DNA of 64,000 nt from Microbacterium sp. MYb45 (GTDB taxonomy: Bacteria; Actinomycetota; Actinomycetes; Actinomycetales; Microbacteriaceae), in NCBI RefSeq assembly GCF_002979655.1, contig NZ_PCPG01000019.1:1-64000 (forward strand), in the 5' to 3' direction. Made by a program: the position numbers and the translations under genes. Of this stretch, positions 59,138 to 64,000 are shown one piece after another (position 1 is the stretch's first letter; each line of letters opens with the position of its first letter). The notes beneath the pieces are model-generated. The model saw only the letters and a program-made list of their open reading frames with translations, had not been told where the DNA came from and did not search any database.

Positions 59138-59629
59138 TCAGTTCTGCTCCCAGACCTGCGAGACGAAGCTCTCCATCCGACGCCGCGTGCCGTCGAGGCG
59201 GAAGTCGACCTGCCCGGGAGTCCGGATCTCGTTGGGCGCGAGCGGGTGCGCCAGACGCACGTTCTCGTGGCACGACAGATCGGCACACATGTAGGTGCCG
59301 AACGAGTCCCCTCGTCGCCCCGCCTCTCCCGCGCGCCGTGCGGAGAGGAGTGCGATCTGATTGCCCGGCTGCATGGTGTGGCAGATGTTGCACAGACCCG
59401 AGCGTCCGCGCCCCGGCTCGGTGGCACGGAGGACGACGCCGAGAACCCCATCGCCGTGCGGGACCAGCACATAGCCGCGTCGATTGGCGCTCGGATCCTG
59501 CCAGGCGAAGAAGTCGAGGTAGTCCCAGTCGACGAGCAGGAAGTCGTGCGGCATCTCCATGGTCCGCAGCTCATCGGCATCCGCATTGACGAACGATGCC
59601 CTGACGTCGGCCTCTGTGAGCGGTCGCAT
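59138..59629 (-). CDS. FBP-domain zinc-finger protein (EF-G-binding, FusB-like)
   Basis: A 163-residue protein. Two Cys pairs in the C-terminal half, LCNICHTM (C-x2-C) and MCADLSCHEN (C-x4-C), form the treble-clef zinc site of the FBP domain, which binds elongation factor G and in FusB frees ribosomes stalled by fusidic acid. The N-terminal half has DFLLVDWDYLDFFAWQDPSANRRGYVLV. Chromosomal copies in actinobacteria are usually not proven resistance genes. Confidence 0.85.
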   Translation of the reverse strand: MRPLTEADVRASFVNADADELRTMEMPHDFLLVDWDYLDFFAWQDPSANRRGYVLVPHGDGVLGVVLRATEPGRGRSGLCNICHTMQPGNQIALLSARRAGEAGRRGDSFGTYMCADLSCHENVRLAHPLAPNEIRTPGQVDFRLDGTRRRMESFVSQVWEQN

Positions 59630-59638
59630 CGCTCCAGT

Positions 59639-60538
59639 CTATGAACGGGAGGCACCCGAGGGCGCCGCGACGCCCTCGGTGCCCTCGGCCGCCCGATCCC
59701 GGATGAGGAAGCCGAAGCCGAACGCGATGAAGAACATCAGCACTCCGTAGACGGCGGCGGGCAGGCTCAGCTCCACGGAGCCGAGCACGGACTGCGCGAT
59801 GACGATCGCGAGCGTCGCATTGTGGATGCCGATCTCGAACGACGTGGCGATCGCCTGCCGCTTGCCCACCCGCAGCATCCGCGGGATCAGGAAGCCGATG
59901 GTGAGGCTGATCAGGCAGAACAGCACGGTGATGAGGGCGAGCTGCGTGAAGTTGGCCACCAGCAACGTCCAGTTCGATGCCACCGCGCCGGCGATCACGA
60001 TGATCAGGATGATCACCGAGGCGATGCGTACGGGCTTGTCCATGCCCGTGGCGAACTTCGGCCAGAAGCGCCGCACGATCATACCCAGCGCCACCGGCAG
60101 CAGCACGATCGCGAACACCTCGAGCGCCTTCGACCATTGCAGGCCGAGCCGGTCGTCGAACGGCTCGAAGTACGCGATGGCGAAGTTGGTGATGATCGGC
60201 AGTGTGATCACCGCGATGACCGAGTTCACCGCGGTGAGCGAGATGTTCAGCGCGATGTCTCCGCGGAACAGATGGCTGTAAAGGTTCGCGGTGGTACCGC
60301 CGGGCGATGCGGCCAGCATCATCATGCCGACGGCCAGGATCGGCGGGAGCTGGAACGCCAGCACGAGTCCGAAGCAGATCGCCGGCAGCACGACGAGCTG
60401 ACAGAGCAGCGCGATGATCACCGCCTTCGGCTGCTTCAGGACTCTCGCGAAGTCGGCGAGAGTGAGGCTGAGGCCGAGACCCAGCATGATGATGCCGAGG
60501 GCGACGGGTAATCCGATGGTGGTCAACGCTGATCCCAT
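59639..60538 (-). CDS. Bile acid:sodium symporter-family (BASS) transporter
   Basis: A 299-residue membrane protein with nine or ten helices. MMMLAASPGGTTANLYSHLFRGDIALNISLTAVNSVIAV carries the crossover and Na+ site of the BASS fold, and AIATSFEIGIHNATLAIVIA the second repeat with its Glu and His-Asn. Substrate unknown (organic anions or keto acids). Ten bases before the FBP gene on the same strand. Confidence 0.88.
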   Translation of the reverse strand: MGSALTTIGLPVALGIIMLGLGLSLTLADFARVLKQPKAVIIALLCQLVVLPAICFGLVLAFQLPPILAVGMMMLAASPGGTTANLYSHLFRGDIALNISLTAVNSVIAVITLPIITNFAIAYFEPFDDRLGLQWSKALEVFAIVLLPVALGMIVRRFWPKFATGMDKPVRIASVIILIIVIAGAVASNWTLLVANFTQLALITVLFCLISLTIGFLIPRMLRVGKRQAIATSFEIGIHNATLAIVIAQSVLGSVELSLPAAVYGVLMFFIAFGFGFLIRDRAAEGTEGVAAPSGASRS

Positions 60539-60660
60539 GGGACTCAGTGTGGCGGATGGAGGGTCTCGGTGTCACCCGTATATCGCGCCGAGATGACCAC
60601 ACGAAGTAGCCTGCAGGAGGTTCCCACGGCTCGCAGCGGGAGCACGAGGCAGCGCTGCGG

Positions 60661-61194
60661 ATGAAAGATGGTGCGATGGAAGACTCGAACGGCTGGCGAC
60701 CGCTGATCGCGATTCTCGCGAACCCGGAGACGCGCCGGGTCGCCGCCGAGGTGATGCTGGGCAGCAGTCTCGCGTCGGCCACGGAAGGTCTCTCGCCCTC
60801 CCGACGCCGACGGGTGACGGCGGCGGTCACGCAGAGCGGGCTCGTCGACGCGGAGACCCAGGCGCTCGCGCCCGACGTGTTCCGAGAGATTCTGGCGTCG
60901 GCCACCGTTCCCCGGCGCAAAGGGATCGAACGGTTCACCGACGGAAAGCGCATCCGCCAGTACCCGGCGAACCTCCACGAGCGCGGGGAGCTCCTCGCCT
61001 GGGTCGCCCGCGCTGTGTTCTCCGAAGGAGAGGTCGTCACCGAACGCGAGGCGAACAGCAGGCTTTTGCCGTATTCGGAAGATGTCGCCGTGCTCCGCCG
61101 CTATCTCGTGGACTACCAGCTCGTGGAACGCCGCTCGGATGGCAGCCGGTACGCGCTCACCGGCAGCGGACCGGTCGTCCCGACGGACGGGTGA
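60661..61194 (+). CDS. DUF2087-domain protein
   Basis: A 177-residue protein. The C-terminal 80 residues have the DUF2087 core: RRKGIERFTDGKRIRQYPANLHERGELLAWVARAVF, YSEDVAVLRRYLVDYQLVERRSDGSRYAL, a winged-helix-like fold. The N-terminal 90 residues form a helical segment that may bind DNA (RRRRVTAAVTQSGLVDAE). ATG 60661 or 60676 may be the start; neither has a strong ribosome binding site. Divergent from the BASS gene, 122 bases apart. Probably a regulator. Confidence 0.75.
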   Translation: MKDGAMEDSNGWRPLIAILANPETRRVAAEVMLGSSLASATEGLSPSRRRRVTAAVTQSGLVDAETQALAPDVFREILASATVPRRKGIERFTDGKRIRQYPANLHERGELLAWVARAVFSEGEVVTEREANSRLLPYSEDVAVLRRYLVDYQLVERRSDGSRYALTGSGPVVPTDG

Positions 61195-61215
61195 CAGCAG
61201 CCGCCCGGAGCGCCG

Positions 61216-63024
61216 TCAGGGGTCGACGAGCTCGAACGTCATCTCCTCCGGCCCCGGCCCCCAGGGGTCGAAGATGATGTCGGGATCGTAGACGTCGAGA
61301 GGGTGTTCCACCATCGACCCCAGGTAGCCGTCGGAGTCCATCGCTCGGAAGGTGAACCAGTACCAACCGCGGGAGTTCATCCGCAATCGCTTGAGCGCAT
61401 ACCCGGTGTCGTCGAGAGGGATGATCGCCGAGTGCCCCTGCATGGTGGTCACGTAGATCGTTCCGTTCGCAGGCCCCGTGGCCGCGATCACCACGCCTGT
61501 GGTCCGCGCCTCCTCCACCTGCATGTCTTCGGTGCCGGCGATGTCCTCGAAACCCTCGATCACGATGGGGAGGATGGTGAAGGTGCCCGTCGTGGCCGGA
61601 GACTGCCCGGTGGCATCGAACGCCCAGGCGCGATAGTCGTACGTGCCGGCGGGGAGCTCCAGAGCGCGCGGGTCGAAGGACCACGCCCCGTCGTCGGCGA
61701 TCTCCGGCGTATAGCGTGCGCCGTCGACCTCGATCGCTACGGTCGACCCTGGCGTGGCAGTGCCCGCCACCACCGGAGCGAGATAACCGGAGGATGCCGT
61801 GGGGCTGGTCACGCCGGGGCCGAGGGCCGAACCCGGACTCTCCCCCGGGTCCGGTGTCGTCCCGGGCGCCGTTCCCGGCCGCGTGGAATTGCGCGGCCCC
61901 GGGGCATCCGGGTCGTTGATGAGGTCGATGGAGTCGATCGCCGGGTCCGAATTCCAACGTCCGGTGCGGGGAGGCGACGGCAGTGCGGACGGCGCGGGCG
62001 TAGCCACCGTGCCGTCGGGCGCTCCGACCACAGGTGCCGGTGCTCCGGCGTCCGGAACGGACCGCGCCGCGCTCCACGTCTTGTCGCTATCGGCGGCGGG
62101 CGCGGATACGGCCGGCGTGGCTCCGGGCAGCAGGAAGGATCCGACGATCAGGGTTCCGGCGGTGAGTACGCCCAGGCCCCCCGCCAGAAGAGTCGCAAGA
62201 CCCGCTCCTGCTCCGGTGGCGATGACCGCGGCCGCCACCGCGGTGCCGGGAGCGAACGCTCCGGTGGACGGCAGGATGACTCCCAGTGCGCCGAATCCGA
62301 CGGCGGAGAGGGTGACGCCGTGCAGGCGCTGGGCATCACTGCGAAGGGTGACGAACAGGTCGCCGCACACGTCACATGAGGGCACATGCCCGGCCACTTC
62401 CTGCGCCACGACCTCGTCGAGCGGCTCGGTGAGGTGTCGCGGGAGGAGGCGAGCGACATGAGCCTCATCGTCGCGCAGCGCGAGAGGCACCTGCGACGTG
62501 AGCCAGTGCATTTTGAGCCCGGAACGGGCTCGTCGTTGCAGGGCGGATACGGCGTTGGGCTTGATGCCGAGCTCGCGCGCGACCTCCGGGCGGGGGACGT
62601 CAGCGACCTCGGTCAGCCACAGCACACGTTGCCAGCGTTCCGGGAGCTCTTGAAATGCCCCGAGGAACTGCTGGGCGTTCGTCTCCCGCTCGACCAGGCT
62701 GAGCGCATCGCGGAAGTCGGCCCGATCGGGCTCGACCGTGTCGTCGATGTGGTCGGCATCCTTGCGCCACCGGATCGCCGTGTTGCGGATCACCGCCTTG
62801 AGATACGACCGGAACGCGAACTCGGGCCCCGCGTCCGAGGTCGTCACCTGCTGGTAGATGGCGAGCAGCGCCTCGGAGGCGAGATCCTCCGATCGCGAAG
62901 GGAACAGCCGGTGCGCGTAGCGGAGTGCAGCGCCGATGTGTCGCTCCCACAGCACGGCATACGCTGCCTGATCACCGTCCCGAAGCGCACGGAGGAGTTC
63001 GGCATCACCGCGAGAATCTTCCAC
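61216..63024 (-). CDS. One-chain ECF sigma factor, zinc-finger anti-sigma segment, membrane helices and ectodomain
   Basis: A 602-residue protein. Sigma region 2 (about 14-90: LWERHIGAALRYAHRLF, DLASEALLAIYQQV, FRSYLKAVIRNTAIRWRK) and region 4 (about 120-178: FQELPERWQRVLWLTEVADVPRPEVARELGIKPNAVSALQRRA) are followed by HVPSCDVC (H213-x3-C-x2-C), the zinc-binding motif of anti-sigma factors. Two or three hydrophobic segments (about 238-303) come next, then a Pro-rich linker (about 310-410) and an external Ig-like domain (VAGTATPGSTVAIEVDG, TYDYRAWAFDATGQSP) with a Trp-rich tail. The frame is continuous, so sigma and anti-sigma are one chain. Upstream of it in the window is a wall-anchored surface protein gene. 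Confidence 0.85.
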   Translation of the reverse strand: MEDSRGDAELLRALRDGDQAAYAVLWERHIGAALRYAHRLFPSRSEDLASEALLAIYQQVTTSDAGPEFAFRSYLKAVIRNTAIRWRKDADHIDDTVEPDRADFRDALSLVERETNAQQFLGAFQELPERWQRVLWLTEVADVPRPEVARELGIKPNAVSALQRRARSGLKMHWLTSQVPLALRDDEAHVARLLPRHLTEPLDEVVAQEVAGHVPSCDVCGDLFVTLRSDAQRLHGVTLSAVGFGALGVILPSTGAFAPGTAVAAAVIATGAGAGLATLLAGGLGVLTAGTLIVGSFLLPGATPAVSAPAADSDKTWSAARSVPDAGAPAPVVGAPDGTVATPAPSALPSPPRTGRWNSDPAIDSIDLINDPDAPGPRNSTRPGTAPGTTPDPGESPGSALGPGVTSPTASSGYLAPVVAGTATPGSTVAIEVDGARYTPEIADDGAWSFDPRALELPAGTYDYRAWAFDATGQSPATTGTFTILPIVIEGFEDIAGTEDMQVEEARTTGVVIAATGPANGTIYVTTMQGHSAIIPLDDTGYALKRLRMNSRGWYWFTFRAMDSDGYLGSMVEHPLDVYDPDIIFDPWGPGPEEMTFELVDP

Positions 63025-63150
63025 GTCTTCCCTCTCCAGAAGAACGCCCGCTCATCACCGGCGAGCAGCTGACCGTAGACAGATCCAGGCGGTCGGTCCA
63101 CCACTGAATCTGTGTTCAACGACGGGGCTGGGCTCATATTAGCGGCAGCG

Positions 63151-63187
63151 GACAGGGCCGCGGAGTGGGGAACTCCGCGACCCTGTC
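63151..63187 (-). terminator. Compound hairpin after the VaFE-repeat protein gene
   Basis: GACAGGG (63151-63157) pairs with CCCTGTC (63181-63187) and, inside it, GCGGAGT (63160-63166) pairs with ACTCCGC (63172-63178). It lies 17 bases after the stop of the surface-protein gene, before the sigma gene on the same strand. No T-run; probable terminator. Confidence 0.6.
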
Positions 63188-63203
63188 CTGTCCGGGCGCC
63201 CGG

Positions 63204-64000
63204 TCAGGCGTCGAGGCGGCGCCGCCTCGTCAGCATCAGAACAGCGCCGGCCAGAACAGCGAGCAGCGCCGCAGCGATGCCCGCGATCGGTGCCGGGGCG
63301 CCGGTCGCCGCGAGGTCTCCCTTTCCACCCGGAGCCGGTGTGGTGGGCACACCGGGATCCGCCGCTTCGACCGCGACCGTCTGCGCCGCGTCATCGAGGT
63401 CGGTGTGCACCGCGACGGGGTCGCCGGTGACATCCGTGCGGACGAAGAGTCTCTCGAACGCCACCAGCACCGCGCCGGCGGACTCTGCCGTGACACGGAA
63501 CGACACGTCGACCGAGCCGTCCGGAGCGGTCGGCGTGAACGTGGTCGACCCCGTGATGGCCGTCGACTCGCCGCTCGCCTTGTCCATCAGCACACCCGTG
63601 ACCGTGTACTCGGTTCCCGGCGTCAGGTTGCGGTACGCGATCGTGTCGATGAGGGTTCCGCCGCCCGGAGCCAGAACATGGTCCTGGTCAGCGGCATCGA
63701 CCAGCGATGTTCCGATGAACGGCTCAGGTGCTTCCGGCGCCTGCTCCACCGTGACGGTCTGCGCGAGGTCGTCGATGTCCTTGTGCTCGGCCACCAGGTC
63801 TCCGGATGCGTCCGGGCCCTCGAAGAGCTCCTCGAAGGCCACGAGCACGTCTCCGGCGAAGCCCGCCGGCACGACGAGGTTCACACCGACGGATCCGTTC
63901 GCCGTCGTCGGAGTGAACGTCGTCGAACCCGTGATGCCGGTCGGCTGGCCGTCGGACTTGCGCACCAGCTCACCCGAGACCGTGTACTCCGTGCCCGGAA
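63204..64000 (-). CDS. VaFE-repeat, LAxTG-anchored surface protein (C-terminal part)
   Basis: Only the C-terminal 264 residues are in the window; the frame stays open to base 64000. There are two copies, 126 residues apart, of a domain with TPGTEYTVTGVLMDK, ITGSTTFTPT, DGSVDVSFRVTAESAGAVLVAFERL, VAVHTDLDDAAQTV: the VaFE or T-Q ester/isopeptide Ig-type repeats of actinobacterial pilin-like adhesins. The end is a cell-wall sorting signal: LAATGAPAP, a hydrophobic segment (IAGIAAALLAVLAGAVLML) and RRRRLDA. LAxTG is preferred by class E sortases; no sortase gene is in the window. Confidence 0.85.
   Translation of the reverse strand, partial: PGTEYTVSGELVRKSDGQPTGITGSTTFTPTTANGSVGVNLVVPAGFAGDVLVAFEELFEGPDASGDLVAEHKDIDDLAQTVTVEQAPEAPEPFIGTSLVDAADQDHVLAPGGGTLIDTIAYRNLTPGTEYTVTGVLMDKASGESTAITGSTTFTPTAPDGSVDVSFRVTAESAGAVLVAFERLFVRTDVTGDPVAVHTDLDDAAQTVAVEAADPGVPTTPAPGGKGDLAATGAPAPIAGIAAALLAVLAGAVLMLTRRRRLDA

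Noticed and set aside
1..64000. Insertion sequences, prophage or CRISPR
   Set aside because: No transposase, integrase, cas gene or regularly spaced repeat was found on either strand. The only long repeats are the duplicated leader, the paralogous kinases and the VaFE units.

Overview
The window is high-GC DNA of actinobacterial type. Supporting signs are abundant GTG/TTG starts, stop/start overlaps (ATGA, GTGA, TGATG), twin-arginine signals, an LAxTG wall-anchored VaFE-repeat protein, actinobacterial-style rplM-rpsI-glmM and Asp23/DUF6286 gene sets, and no insertion sequences or phage genes. It looks like a Microbacteriaceae chromosome, most likely Microbacterium; that assignment is inference from gene content only.

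Positions 1-31.7 kb form one large exopolysaccharide (EPS) locus. It holds a low-molecular-weight tyrosine phosphatase and three BY-kinase/chain-length proteins (777, 26016, 27481), an O-antigen-ligase-type polymerase, a Wzx flippase and a secreted glucuronyl C5-epimerase. A tightly coupled minus-strand operon (24604 down to 11595) encodes a bacillosamine-like route: 4,6-dehydratase, aminotransferase, a phosphoglycosyltransferase fused to a GNAT acetyltransferase, an ATP-grasp ligase and a double glycosyltransferase, followed by the flippase, a nucleotidyltransferase-like protein, a DUF4012 protein and WecB. GtrA, a GT2 and a GT-C-type membrane protein follow the kinases.

Inside this locus (2.3-6.4 kb) is an unusual module: a kinase of HprK fold fused to a PqqD domain, a 37-residue peptide ending in Ser, an AraC-type regulator coupled to that peptide, a Tat-exported Ig-like protein, and a MauE-thioredoxin fusion. 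Two transcripts of the module start with the same leader element (21 identical bases, a shared internal box and an 8-bp stem just before the Shine-Dalgarno), and both promoters carry similar GCGC-rich sites. This is the best candidate for an undescribed system in the window.

Positions 31.7-37.4 kb are housekeeping: glmM, rpsI, rplM, an EEP-fold hydrolase, truA and an amino-acid permease. From 37.5 to 45.5 kb lie a redox-type HxlR/NmrA pair with an obvious operator, an Asp23 envelope-stress operon with its own ECF sigma factor and CsbD, and a TetR-MFS pair with an 18-bp perfect palindrome. From 46.8 to 54.7 kb is a seven-gene ABC-import and oxidative catabolism operon for a 6-deoxy-type sugar (mutarotase, aldo/keto reductase, sugar-acid dehydratase) with a divergent GntR regulator.

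The last 9 kb hold tRNA-Met and tRNA-Thr, an M23 peptidase, inositol monophosphatase, enoyl-CoA hydratase, an FBP zinc-finger protein, a BASS transporter, a DUF2087 protein, a one-chain sigma factor/zinc-finger/membrane/ectodomain protein, and the C-terminal part of the VaFE surface protein that runs off the window.
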